Shown here: positions 48,111 through 61,300 of the stretch, piece after piece | How positions within the stretch are numbered: the first letter of the stretch is position 1 | Layout of the letters: every line of letters starts with the position of its first letter | Source of the DNA: Pegea sp. RAD2-039 | Taxonomy: Eukaryota; Chordata; Thaliacea; Salpida; Salpidae | Direction: 5' to 3' | DNA: 64,000 nucleotides | Assembly: GCA_034620365.1 (NCBI GenBank) | Contig: JAQGEQ010000270.1 | Span: 868,001-932,000, forward strand | Position numbers and translations under genes: made by a program | The notes under the pieces: generated by a model | Seen by the model: the letters and a program-made list of their open reading frames with translations, nothing else | What the model was told of the DNA's origin: nothing | Database searches by the model: none

Positions 48111-51100
48111 TTTACTCTCACTGCACGCCCCAACAACGTTTGCCCAATCTTGCTGGCTAGTTTGCTTTGATCTCTGTTCGATCTTAACATTATCTTCATC
48201 TGTAGTCTCAGCTTTGCTTTTTGCAGCTTCGATACTGCGATAGTTCTTGTGTTAAAGTTTGTTGGTTTCAAAAAAACAAGAATTTTTGAGCAGCAAGCGG
48301 AACTCTTAAGATATCGCTCTATTACGTGTCTCTGATGATTATCTTTCATCAATCACAAAACTTATTTTTAAGATATATCTTTCTCAGTTTAGCTTGAGTA
48401 TCAGGGAAGTTTTTACAAGCCAAGATGCTAAATTGACCAAACTGAATCTTTAATAAACTTTTGTAACCTTTTGGGGTTTGAATCAACTCTATTGTTATTA
48501 AAACTTAAAGTTTTTATCAAGTTACTAGACGAGTAGACTACATAGGTATATCAAATAAAGATAAATAATATTATTATGTTTACGCCATGAGCGAAGAAGA
48601 TTAAACATTTTTCTGTTTAAGTATTGTCAAAGAAAAATGTAAAAAAATAATATTTATTTCAAATTAAACCAAAAATCCAAATTATTTATCTTCAAGTAAC
48701 TCGATATATTTCATTTTATAAAAATGAAGAAATAAAAGAACCTAAATCAAGTCAAGGGGGTTGTCAATTACAATCAAGTTACATGCTTTGTGGTCTTTTT
48801 CTCGCCCTGTAGTACATTTCAACCGTCGTTTTATTGGCAAAAAGGTTTAAAAATCTAAAGTTCAACTAGCTTCTTATACATTTTATACAAAAATTCTAGT
48901 TGCTGAAATTCTAGTTGCTGAAGAGTGTCCCAAAACTTTATTGTTAAATCAGAAAGTTACTTTTGGAAATTTTTTAGATAGCTAAGTAAATACTTATTTT
49001 TGATCTACTTGTTACTTTTTATTGCGTTTTTATTATGTTTAAAATAGTTTTATAGAATAATATTAATAAAATATTGCATCATTTCACAAAATAAAAAGCT
49101 GGCATTGATTTGAAGATTAACATCATAGGAAAATATTAATTGCAAAGCATTATAAAACCAACAAAAATGAACTAATTAATTTTGTTTTTTACTAATAGAT
49201 AATGTTATCATATAAGATACTTATACAAAAAAATTAAGTGAAACAAAATTTTGTAATTTCAGAAAAAAAAACCTATTTACTTACAATTGTTTAAAGAATA
49301 AATCCATGATGAAATCAAACCCTTAGCTGGTAGTGCTGCAAAATTAAAGATTGTGTAAAATAAGGATAATCAAAAACTAAAACTTTTAATAAATATAATA
49401 CTTGCATATTAGAATCATACAATGTTTACTCTTTCACAGTACACATGTGAGAAATAAATTGTTAATTAACAATAATAACTAATAATAAAGAGACACAAAC
49501 TAAGAATAAAAGTTAAAACAAAGTTTGCCTCAACTTATTATATGATATAAAAACAAAAACCTATCTAATATTTAAAACTATAATTAAAAAATCCAACTAG
49601 AAATAACATTTAATAATTATTAAATAATTCCTAAAAATACATTATTCTACTTGAAAAAATTTACATATTATATAAAAAGTATAAAAGTATAGAAATAAGT
49701 GGGCCTGATAATGGGGCCAGAATCCTTATGAATAGTGCCATATCTAAAGACTATAGAGAATCTATAGCACAATAGAGATAGCATTAAAGAAATTCTTAAA
49801 GCATTAAGAAAGGAACACTTGGTCAATTAATGAAAGTATTTATAAGATAAGAAAGAACTTGAGAAGGTAATATGATAAAGTTAATTTGTAAAGTCACTTT
49901 GTTACAGAAATCTATTTCATAAAAACACAACTAAAATAGATCATAATTAATAAGATAATTACAACCAAAGTGTAAACACAACCTAAATAAATGCATTAAC
50001 AGCCAAACCTAACAAATATACATTGGTCAGCCAAATATTTTACAAATACTTTAAAGTATGATGAAAGAATTAATTATGTAATAACTTGCTTAATAATTTG
50101 AAAATTATCTCTTAATAATTACAAGTCAATTCAGAGATAAAATTAGAATTTAACTAAACTATGAAATTAGTTAAACTATGAAAAATATAATTTTTTGACT
50201 ATACCTATAAATGGTCCTACAAAACTTAAAATATACTTTTAAAGTCATAAAAAAACAAAAACTTTTAATACTAATGTAAGAAACTTTTACAGAACAAAAA
50301 ATTTAGTCAAAAGCAAAAAAAAAGCAGTTCAAAAATAAATAAGTACAAACAAAACTCAATAACAACTGTTATCTGAAGTATAAATAACATTTTGATAAAT
50401 TAAAAATATAACTATTATATATTAAAAATGTATAAGCTATTATAATCATATTTTTGGTTTTAATTATTCATAATATAACTAACAACAAACTATTAATATA
50501 ATAACTATTCAAATTTATTATTTAGTGACCAAAAGAAAAAAATTAAAACCTTTTTTTAACAAATATTGCTTTTAATCACTACTTATATTATTTACCAAAA
50601 TAGTTTTTGGGGTTTTTAAATATCAAAGTATTCCATGATTTTAATTAAGGAAGTCCCTTTGTCACTTATAATTGTTGTGAAATTTCCAATGAAATTAAAA
50701 ATTGAATATTTTTAATTAAAAATTAATAATAACATGAAGAAAATATTTATTTTCAATATAGATAACACAAATCTTTGAAAATATCTAAAAACTTCAAATC
50801 AAAGTTTGACTTTTTCTTTATTATGATATTATACTTCATTTTATTATTAAATTTAATGCAAGCTAATTTGTAATATTATGTAAAATGACATTTTGAAATG
50901 TTATAACATCATAAGTAATTAGCTTTTTCTTCATATAAAGCAAATTCCATTTTTAAATATTGAAATATAAAAGGTCCCCATAATTAAATTTATGATTATT
51001 TTTTATGATTTCTCTTATATAAAAAATCTTTTAATTTCATTATAGACCATGAAAGAACCAAAAGTTGTTTGATATTTTGTACCTATTAAAGGCTGGATTT

Positions 51101-51479
51101 AATAATGTACCAACTAAGTTTAAGATTTCCAATAAAATAAGAAATTCCACAGCTTATAAAAAACATTTTTCAAATAAACTGCCTTATAAGTTTTAACTTT
51201 TATGAAGTTCAGCTTCAGTATTTGGTCAAGAAAACAAAAAGTGTATAGTTTCATAACAAAACAGACGATTGAAAACAAGTTAGAATTGTCATAGATAATA
51301 CCAGTTACAAAATAGTTACAAAAGAAAAGTTTTTTACCAAAAAATATAAAAGTAAGAAAAATTTTGTAAATGAATAATAATCACATGAAATTAGGTCTTA
51401 CATATACAGACATAATATACAATAAAGTAATAAATCATTATACCAACAATAATTGAATAATGAAAAACATCGAACTAAC
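48111..51479 (-). other. Probable 5' UTR exon and long 5' intron of cyclin E
   Basis: 48111-48234 is GC-richer, and a candidate acceptor (CGCAG) sits at 48239-48235. It is likely 5' UTR joined to the coding ATG at 48110. From 48.24 to 51.48 kb the sequence is AT-rich with no gene. A 15-bp direct duplication (TTCTAGTTGCTGAA) lies at about 48892-48922. Confidence 0.4.
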
Positions 51480-51600
51480 CTTTAACAGAATAGGTGTGAT
51501 ACTGAAGTATTAGATAAGAAAGAATGGCGGTAATGAAGCAAACTGCTGGATACAACGCGCGGGCGCGAAGTATTAATCAGCTGATTTTCACTGTCAGTAG
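51480..51600 (-). promoter_or_regulatory. Candidate cyclin E promoter / first exon with E2F-like and YY1-like sites
   Basis: A small CpG-rich island. On the minus strand TTCGCGCC (51569-51562) matches the E2F consensus, and CCGCCATT (51530-51523) matches YY1. A GTTAGT donor follows at 51479. Cyclin E is a classic E2F target in animals, which makes this the best candidate start, 3.4 kb upstream of the ATG. Assignment to cyclin E is by position and orientation only. Confidence 0.45.
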
Positions 51601-54479
51601 CTTAAATCTGGCAGAAATGTAGTATAACAGAAATGGCCCGAAAAATTATATTGGGTTTAGGAGAAAAGGTACGCGTTCAAGATTCTACAACTAACTTTAT
51701 GTAAAACTATCCTACTTTTACTCACAAAAAATTACAAAAAAATGCTTGTAAAGGCATACAAGTTTTACAACAAACAAAAAATACATGTTCAAGGTTGTTT
51801 TGCAAATCCAAGTTTGCAGATTTAATAAAGCATTGGTTGATGATAAATACGTTAGCAGTGTTTCAATTACAAATACTTAACCAAAACTTATGGAAAGGTT
51901 CTAAATGTTAAAAGAGGAATAAGTATAAGCATAATATAAGTATAATGGACCGAATATTGCATTTACATCAGACAAAAGCTAATCATTCTCTGAAAAAAAA
52001 TTGAGATCTCTGAAGATTCTTTGATAACAAATTAATTAAAACGATTGTAATGCAACAAGCACATTTTTTTGCCAAAGAAACATTCTTACAAGCAACCCAA
52101 AAGTTGAGAAATGTAATTACATACCATGTAAATAGCGTTTTATATAATTAAATTTATAAGTAAGACGAAAAAATTTAAAAAATACTTAAAAAATCATCAT
52201 CACATGAATAAGAAAAGGGAAATGTTAAATGAAGACAAGCTTTTATCTAAGATGTTTATTTTCACAAGAAAACAAAATTCACAAGAATTTTGAAAAGTAG
52301 TTACAAAGATTTCAAAGTAAAATTGGCATTTATAATTTTAACTGTAAGTTACCAGAGGCTATATAAAAACAGAGAAGAATTGAAAAAAAACACATTTTAA
52401 AAATCTTTTATAATTTGAAGAGGTCAAGACCACAAATATTTGCAGGATAAAAAGGGTCTAACACCTTATAACTGTTAATGGAAATTTGTAATTTTAGTGC
52501 CATAACTGCAAGGATCAAATATAAGAGCATTTGCCGAATGTCAAACAATCTTTATGTTTTCTATATCTTCACTAAAAAATTGTTGAAAAACTATAGATCA
52601 AAGTTCGACGATGTGGTCGAGCAGTTAGAAAAGTAAGATAAAGTAAATACTCTAGATCTTTTAAGAAGAAGCTTAAGCTTCTCAAGTGGACAACAAGAAA
52701 ATGATTTATCATTGTAAAGAAAATAATAGAAAGCCTTTCTAGTTTGCACATTTCCTTAAATGTAGAAAGTGATCAGTTAATTTTGTTTGCAATATTGGTT
52801 CTGTAGGCTAATTATACATAAACCAAAAAGAAGCCATGCCAAACATAGAAGTACTCGAGACAAAAATTTCTCTAAAGTGAACGGCAGTGAGAAAAGTTAA
52901 AAAAAAACTCCTTTCGTGTGTAGGTACTGTGCCTGTTAGTCAAAGGTGCTTATGAGTCGCTTGCTTCTAAGAGCTGAAAAGTCACTAACTTTGATGAAGC
53001 TCTGGTGATTTCTACAAGAGTTGTATTGAACACTTTTATATTTGAAGTTATTAGAGTTATTGAATTAAGTTAAATTTTTGATTGTAGATGGCAGTCGCTT
53101 TATTTATTTTTCGGAAATTAGAGAACCTTTTTACAAGTCACCATCCAAGTAACTTAAGCTCACAAGCGTACGTAAATATATAAATTAAAGAGCACGTCAC
53201 AAGCAGTTGTTATTGTATGTTAGTATTTGAATATTTATTAGTATTGTTAGATTACTGTATCTTTTTAAACAGTATCAATTATTCTCCGCAATGATTATTA
53301 AATATTGTGCTGCAAGTACTAAAAGAAGCATCCACTTCTATAGAAGCTTTATTTAGAACACAAGGTGTTTTATAAGCTATCTGGAAATTGTTACGCTCCC
53401 TAATTTAGTAGTTAGTGAAAAATTGATATTTAACTATATCATATGACTAGATTTACCTTAGTGCAGACAATAATTTCTTTTAACTTATTCAGAGCTTATT
53501 AGGCACAAAAACATAGTTGAAAGCACAAACATATATATCTTTAAAATATTTTTTGCTGTTTGTGGTATATTTAAATTAGGTAACAGTAGAATACTTTGCC
53601 GCTTGCGTAAATGTACCATACTCTACTGCTCTACATACCTAGTTCTTTTTGTAGCTAACCGTTTATTACGTATGTCGTTGTTATTTACCGTTGTTGCTAG
53701 TCGCCTTTACAATTGAATAAAGCTCTTTTAAAGAATTATTATCATTATGCTGTTATAAAAGATATTTTACCTTGTGCTAACTAATAAATGAAGTCTAGCC
53801 AGAATTTAAAATTGTGACAATTTTGAAATAAGACTTATACAATTTGCCTAACAATTAGGTAATTTTTTAGATTTAGTTTTCAAAGGCATAACATTTTTTC
53901 TAAGGATGTACAAAAACAGCAAAGGCAGAAGTTTTTATTTCCGTAGGTTTGTTTTAGACAAAATGAAATAACTTACTGGCGTACACTGATCTAAAAGGAT
54001 TTTTTACTCTTGATATAATGAATATACAATTAAAAATGACTTAAAAAGTTTCTATCAGTTAATACAATAAATGGTTTAAGTTATGCGTTTATTTTTAAAA
54101 TAATTTTCATAACTCAATTATAAATAAACTTTAAATATTATTACATATAATATAGTACATTAGTCTGTTAAGTTCTTTGGTAAAAAATCATTGTAAAGTA
54201 TTAAATAAAAAATACGACATTGCCTATTTGACAATAATTGATTTTAGATGAAGCAAAAAAGGTTGCTTTGTACAACTGTTGTTATGAAATTAATGTTTAA
54301 GGCTTTCCTAATAGAAAATGTTAATAAAATTGCTAAATCTCAAACTTTACTGAATTGATATTCAAAGACTGAAATTATTGAAAAGTGATTTGAAATTATT
54401 GAAAAGTTATCTACATGAAGACTTTATGATTTTGCTTCACCTTTAAATTAGCCAGATTTATTTATATCTGAAACTTTAA
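51601..54479. other. AT-rich intergenic stretch
   Basis: No supported gene. Some parts (52.8-53.7 kb) are less AT-rich and end in AATAAA near 53.717 kb, so an unrecognised transcript or old repeat is possible, but I see no coherent frame. Confidence 0.4.
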
Positions 54480-55044
54480 AGTGTGTCAGTTGAATGTTAG
54501 TGACTGCATAGTACTACTGGCAGTACTTCGATGTTAAAAGATAGAGCAGAGTCGAGTCTGGCTCCCAGTGACATCTTCCACCTACTAACTACGCCCCTCT
54601 TTCATTTCTATAGATTTGATTATTGACAAGAAAAGTGCGCGCAGAACTACCCCTATTCTGTAGGTTCGATGCTTGGTGACACGACCAAGTAATTTGAGAC
54701 AGCGACCTCAAAGTCAGTAGTTTTTAGGCTATATATTAGATATCTCCTGTTCTTGATAAGCTGTCTACTAGGGCTGATGGGGGCACATCTACTCACATTT
54801 TCTTTTAAGTTCCGTATTTTCCAATTTTTTTTAACTCTCTCCGGTTTCAATTTTATGTTTAAGTTTACTCCCGTCTTTGCCAACCTCGAAGTAGCTACAG
54901 GCAGTGATACTATTTGATTAAAGCTTAAAGAACAAACACGGTTTCTCGTCAGTATGTGTTCTTTCATCAGCTAGCAAACGGTGTTGGTCAGTAAATTCAA
55001 TATTCGAATATCCATCAAAAGAAATCATTTCATTCAAGTAGAAT
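54480..55044. repeat. Possible repeat-derived block next to repeat A copy 2
   Basis: Composition differs from the flanks. A minus-strand frame of 104 codons (54967-54653) is open but unrecognised (contains FEVAVSNYLVVSPSIEPTE). Its position directly against repeat A suggests one composite element, but I have no second copy of this part. Confidence 0.25.
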
Positions 55045-55272
55045 TAGTTGCCCTTGGAACCAGCTGCAATCAGATATTGTCATGTCAGAATCACTCGCGT
55101 TGTTCAAGCAGAAGTTGAACCGTTATAGTATTGCCATTTCTAAACTGTGAATTTTTCCTTTTTTTAATATTATCATAATTCTATGTAATATGTTTAGAAG
55201 ACTTCCGAAATGCCATGTGTTACATCTTTTGCTTTCCTTATTTCTAGCTTAATAGATGTTATTTGGGAGAAT
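55045..55272 (+). repeat. Dispersed repeat A, copy 2
   Basis: Same unit and orientation as 36775-37012, nearly identical over the first 80 bp (TTGGAACCAGCTG, then TCACTCGCGTTGTTCAAG). It differs by an 8-bp indel and scattered changes later. Ends near GAGAATGTGTG. Confidence 0.75.
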
Positions 55273-56587
55273 GTGTGTTAGCGGGAGATGCTCTCTTCAG
55301 GCACCCTCCTTAATATATAGTATCCCTCAGAATAAACTTTCATTAATATACAAATGTATCTGAACCTCAAAATAGATTTGTCTGAACCACAAGTTTTTTT
55401 TTACTTTGTTTTGTTAGCCGAGGAATGCAAACCTGGCTGGAGAGTTTAAAAATCAATATTTTTTCTTTGGCGCTGAGAAATTTCAACTCTAAATTGTGTA
55501 GTTAAAAATTAAATGATGTTTTTAATCGATTAAACTTCTGCTCAAACTGAAAAACGTTCCTTGCCATCTATTAACTATTCGGAAATTTACGTTGACAAAA
55601 CGTGTTCAAAATATACGTCTCAGTTTTCAACTTGTATTAATCGTCAAGCTTTTTTAATTTAAGTGAAACTATAGCTCATGTTACTGCAAAAACAAAAATA
55701 CTAATATTTTCCTTTACTGGGGGTTCACTAATTTTATTTGCAGATAAGCTCTATTTCTTTGGATAATCGTGATGAAAATGCCGAAGAATATTTTTGACAA
55801 AATCATAAACATCATTGAAAACAAGATTAACAACTTTTTAGTAAAACTTGTGAGAAATCTTTTGAATTTATTTAAAAACAGCTCCTAACAACAATTGTTT
55901 TAATGGATCTTGAACCTAATATTGATTTGTAGCTTTTTTATTCTCTTTAACTTTTTCAATTTCTTTAACTCTCAGTGTGTTAAATCTCAAATAAAGTTTT
56001 TTGTGTTTTATGAAAATTTGTTCAAGCAATTTTTCACAAAATGCAATCTATCCGACTCAAATTTCAGCACTCAAATACATCAGACTCAATAGTGCTAGCT
56101 AGAAGGTCCGTATACTAAAATTAATCAATATATCAACAATATGCTTTTTTACGCTTATACGAAAGAAAGGCCTCTTAAAGAAGAGTAATTAGGCTGTTGA
56201 GTTTAACAAATAAAATAACTCTTGTGACTAGTACCTCCGGAGACTTATTTGAGCTGGAGACAAATATGGAGTGGAAAACCTTAAGGAGCCTTGTTATAGA
56301 TCATATACATTAGATGTGGGTAAGATTTCTGAAAAGATCACACATTCAGAAAAGATAAACGAAATCTTTTAATTGTGACTGAAAACAGTAAGTTTGTAAA
56401 TTTTCAGAAATTATACACTTAAGTTGTATTAAGCTGGTTATACGGTGTTTGCCTGGAACATTTATTGTGGCAATCACCGCTTCTTATAGCGTATTATGTA
56501 GGTAGACCAAAAATAAAATCCAAGAACTTAGTAGAATTTTATTGAAACTTCTATTTATACCATACCTTTATTTGTTTCGACTTGCAG
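55273..56587. other. AT-rich stretch, no supported gene
   Basis: No repeat or gene recognised. A short open piece near 56.23-56.32 kb (contains MEWKTLRSLVIDHIH) has no good splice sites on both sides. Confidence 0.4.
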
Positions 56588-56953
56588 CAAATTGCTCAGC
56601 ATGGAGAGAAACCATCAGTACGCCTCAACAACTTTTGTGCGCCATTCCAGAGCCGACGATACACGAGCAAGGAAGATGAGGGTCTTACTGTAAGCTAGTA
56701 ATTGTAATTATCAGAATCCTATTAAAAAATTATGCCTTTCGTGCATTAGCTTATCTAGAGTCACAAACGTTCCTACCAGAAGTGAAATAAACTGTGGTTC
56801 TATCTCTGTACCCTTCCTTCTGTCACTCTTTCTCGATGTATCTTTCAAATATATTTCTTTTCATTGCAGGGTTATCTGTGCCCTATCCCCGGACTTCAAA
56901 ATAATAATAAAAGTCGCCTTAGTGTTAGTCCTCTTAGTATTCAAAGAATTTAA
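56588..56953 (+). CDS. Two candidate terminal exons of an unrecognised gene
   Basis: Exon 56588-56689 (102 nt, fully open) has a pyrimidine-rich acceptor ending TTGCAG and a GTAAGC donor. It joins in phase 0 to 56870-56953 (84 nt to TAA), whose acceptor is very good (TTTCTTTTCATTGCAG). Peptide pieces: VRLNNFCAPFQSRRYTSKED, then GYLCPIPGLQ. I do not recognise the product, and no upstream exon or start codon was found. It may be the 3' end of a real gene or a degraded element. Confidence 0.3.
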
Positions 56954-57212
56954 TCTCGTGGTAAGGAAAGTTGACTTGAACTACATCACTAAATTCAGTA
57001 TCTCACCAATAAAAAACGATCTCATTGCCAATTATTATTTTGAAAACTAAATAGAGCTAATCATTGAGGGACTTTTTCAAAGTTACTGACAAACTTGATA
57101 AGAAGAAGTCCATTTTACAACAATGACTGAAAAAACGCATATCAGCGATAAACAAGGTAAATAAATGGGTCTAATTGAATGTAATTGAAGGCATATACAG
57201 GAACGACAGGAG

Positions 57213-57650
57213 AGACGAGCAAGTTAGATGATGGGCTGCTAATCAATTGTACTTCAAATGTGTGAGTTCAAATCCCATCTCGTCGTCCAAGATACGTCAT
57301 GTCGCGTTATATAATGCCGCCTAATATGTGTGGAAGGTATCTTCTTCAACTATTTGTAAATTGTGGCACTGCCTTGTGGTTGTTTCGGGAGAAGTGAAAC
57401 ATATGGGAGTCAACTGGGAAAGAAAGCCTGCTATCCTTTGACCTCGATTTCACTGTCTCAGGTCCTTGGGCCTAGTCACCGAACAGCGGATCTAATGAAA
57501 GGGCTGCATTCTTCTATAGCAAAGTACCATGCGCATACAAGAAGGAATTACGGCTGACAAATTTATTCCATTCACTACTTGTCAACTTTTTAAGCTTGAA
57601 ATCTAAAATCAGATTTTTGTCTTTATATCCTCTTTAACGACTCACAATAA
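57213..57650 (+). mobile_element. tRNA-Ser(GCT)-derived SINE
   Basis: 57213-57287 aligns along its whole length with animal tRNA-Ser(GCT): acceptor strands GACGAG and CTCGTC pair, the anticodon loop reads CTGCTAATC, a long variable arm follows, and the B box is GAGTTCAAATCCC. The D arm is decayed, so it is not a working tRNA. A unique body of about 270 bp follows, then a tail (57606-57650) shared with repeat Y copy 1 at 37264-37310. tRNA head, body and shared 3' tail is the layout of a SINE. Confidence 0.8.
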
Positions 57651-58069
57651 CTCAAAACTATCTGCCATCTGTAATATTCTAAATAGTGCTACATCAAGTG
57701 ATATTTCCTTTTTTATTTGTTGAGAGATTTTAATCTTTCTAGCATACATTAGATTTTTTTCTGTATATTTTTCTGAATCAGCTTCTTTACAACAACTCAC
57801 TTTTTAAATATTAACTTGGGTTCCTCACAGATCCTCCAGTGACCAACTGTTGCCCTATCTCCATTAGCGGCGATACTTTTCAGCGGATAATCCAACTACT
57901 CTCAATCTTTACATGTAACTAGATTGATAGATACATTAGTAAAATCTTACATTCAGTTTTACACCTCCATATTATTAAGAAGGTTTAGACAATTTGATAA
58001 AAGTTATCTCTTGGATAAGGCAATTTCTCAAAAAGAGACCATAACAAGTCATCATTAACAACTCTTCTT
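57651..58069. other. AT-rich spacer after the SINE
   Basis: No gene recognised. It might contain further worn LINE sequence continuous with the next feature, but nothing is readable. Confidence 0.35.
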
Positions 58070-58240
58070 CAAGCTATATCGAGTCTTCAACGATGCGCCC
58101 TAAGGTAACTACTGACATTTGTTTCTTCAATTTTTATATTAATGATATTACAGACTGTTTTTCAACAGTGAAAGGTTTTGGACATTTACTCTCTCTACCC
58201 ATGATGCTAAAATTTTAGTGCCAACTTAATTACTCATTAG
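58070..58240 (+). mobile_element. Possible second LINE reverse transcriptase scrap
   Basis: FNFYINDITDCFS resembles the YINDI/L segment just before the catalytic FADD box of non-LTR reverse transcriptases. About 20 codons on, in another frame, THDAKIL could be the worn ADDxKL box. Upstream VFNDAP recalls the P-Q-G motif. Heavily broken; a weak call. Confidence 0.3.
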
Positions 58241-61200
58241 TCTGCTTTTGAGTTTACCCAACTATGAACTGTTTCCGGCTCTCAAATAAGCCCTTAAAAT
58301 TCAACTCAACTTCATCATATGTCCTGTAATTAAAGATTTGAGCAATCTCATCTTCCATGATTTAAAATGGGTTCACCAAACTAGTTATTCAAAACTGGTT
58401 TAGTTACTCTTTTTTCACTTACTGAGTTTAACTTTCCCGTATGAAATCTTGTATCCATTCACAAATTGTTTATTAAAAAAGCTTTCCATAGATGTGGCCT
58501 ACCTCTTTCTTCACGCAAAGGCCATCTTTCAAAGCTGTAATGATTTCTTTAAAAATCATAATTCTTCATACGTCTTCAGAAGTTTGTCTTTTAAGATTAA
58601 CTCACTTAATAGCTTTAATAACACCAGACTAGCTTATAGCTTTTCCAAAAGGGTAACGATAGTTTAGAATCTTCTTACCGCTTCAATCACAACATCAAAT
58701 TCTGTAACCTTTTTCAAAATTATAGTAAAGAAGTATGACTTGAGCAATTTGTTAAAAAATGATATGTAAGGCTGCCATTTTCTTTACTTGTTTTTCTCTG
58801 TATTTCTACTTCTTTAAACCTGGTATAAATTCACCTTTTAAGTGTTTCTATTTTTTTACACTACTTATTTTGAACTGTGGTGCTTGTGACCCATCCTTAT
58901 TTCTCTGTCATTGTATTGTTATAGGCTCGCTACATGATCTGTTTAATTCTATATTTGCTGTCAGGCGTGAACTAAGCATATATGTAGTACAACAAGATAG
59001 ATGAAAAAAACGCATTTTTCTGTAAAATGAAAGAGAGATGCATTAGTTTTCTTGAACATTCTGTTAACTTTATATCATAAAGCTGTCAAAATAGTTTGAT
59101 AAATAAGTTCATAAGTTCAAAAATGAAAAATTTACTAAGTTGTTTTGACGACACAAATAAACTAATTTTTATATCTTAAAGAATCTTTCTTTGATTTTGT
59201 CTATGATTGGATCAATTTGTTATGTGGTAAGCTCCACTAATCAAGCAAAATTTCTGATTGATTCGGAAGTTTTTTGATTAAAGAAGTAATTGTCTAAAAA
59301 ATAATTTACTTTAAAAAATAGAAGAATCAAAAACTTTTATACTAACCCTCGGTTACTATAAACTAGTAACAGCAAAGTAACGAAATGAGTGTTTTGTGGT
59401 GGTCGTTAGTTGACGCTTTTAAGCTATTAGCTATCAAGTATCTCAACACTTTTTTAATAATCTAAACAATAGAGACAAACACTTTGATTAATTGTCGTCA
59501 AAGTTAAGTTGAAGCAAAATCTGAGCAAAATATAAACAAATGAACCGTTGAAAGAAAAATGTGCTTCAATTACAAATTAGAATATTTCCAACGTATTTCA
59601 AAATGTATATATATACGTAAATTTTTGTATTTTGTTTCATAGATAAGAAGCGACAAAGTTATTTACTTGAAAAAGCTTGCTGATGTAAAATTTTCTGTCA
59701 GCATTTACTAACAAAATTCAATAATATATATTCCCTAGAGAGTCCAACCAACATCTCAACAACTCATACAGCAGTTTTCCACACCATTTCCATCTAATTG
59801 ACGACATAAACGCTAAAATAGATTAATCTGAGCCAAATGCAAGTGGTTACTAAACATAGTAAATGATGCAGCACAAAATATGATAGTATTCAATCGTAAT
59901 CTGTTTTGGGTGTATTCAAAACAAGATAAAATAAGTGACTTAATAGCGTGAAGTTAACTTTGCGTCCACAGCTTGCTTGTTCGCACGCGAATAGATACAA
60001 TGAGGTACGCTACACGTAAATGCATATGTGCACGTTCAAATGTTCTGCTTCCTTTCCTTGTACCGCACAAATTGTAAATTAGATATTAGTCTAGGAGTTA
60101 CAAAACAACTAGCAAATTGAACTTCCTAAATTTATTCATAATCGACAGCTAGTTAAGTAGATAAAAATAAGCTATGTTTCATTTTGATGCTAAGATATTT
60201 TTCAAATGATGCATTTCTTAGATATAATCTCATTTTTGTTTGTTAAAATTCTGCATACAGTCCCATCCTTTGTTAAACAAAGTTATACCTTTTCAGCTGG
60301 CTATTTGCTAACTACAAGCTTTTCAAAACCTTATTGTCAGTCACACACAGTTTTTCATAATTTGGTTTTTAGTTTGTAGCTTTTGAAATTAAAAATGCAT
60401 TCAACAATAAATTTATCATTAATCCGCCACTACTAGACTTATCGTAGCTTGCAATATCATAAAACTATTTGATGAAAGATGGTAATGAGTCTTTTTGAAA
60501 ATATATAAATTTTAATGAAATTCATTCAAAACATATAAAAGACATGATTAGCTAATAAGGTGGAATGTGAAACCAACATTATTATGTGAGTAGCAAGGTA
60601 ATATTAGACATCTGTTGACATTTAACAAACAAACTAACTAACTTTTCATCAGGAAAAATAAACGCAAAACACAACAGCCTTGCACAACAAACGCTTTCAG
60701 ACATTGTTTTCGTGTTTGTAACTTTATTAATTAGAAGTTGATTGAAAAAGACTTTGCCTTGATTTCTTCATTTAAGTTTTTCTTAATTTTCACCTGAAAT
60801 ACATCCAAATAAACTAATTTTTGCAGCAGTCAATGTTTCAAACTAAAAAACTATATTTTAAGTATTGAGGTTATAGAAATATAGACATTTTGAGTGTTAC
60901 CGAGTTGTGTTCGGAAATTTTGTATCAACTTCAATAATGAAATTATTATTTTTAAATATTTATTTGAAATTAAAAATTGCGACTTTTCATTAAAGTAAAT
61001 GCTTATTTCGATCACCAAAGTTTGTGGTTAAAACAAATCTTTCTAGCTTGGTGTCATCAGTTGAGAGGTACTAATTCATAATAACAAACTTTTTAAGTAA
61101 GCTTTATACTAAATGCAAGATTATAAACAAGATCTTACGAACTAAAGTTGTGTCTTGTACAATTACGATGATTGACATCTAGACGTTTTGTATATTATGT

Positions 61201-61300
61201 ATCCCTTGACAACGTTAAAATTAAGTTTTTATTCTCAAATCTTCGAAAAAAAAGTATTAAAATCTAGTTGAGATCATTTAATCTCCTTATAGAAAGTTGA
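58241..61300. other. AT-rich intergenic stretch
   Basis: No supported gene or RNA. Short frames at 58449-58667 and 58759-59004 look like chance openings. A slightly CpG-richer patch near 59.98-60.05 kb has no further support. Confidence 0.4.

Noticed and set aside
57213-57287. A functional tRNA-Ser gene
   Set aside because: D arm decayed and the sequence continues into a SINE body and shared tail.
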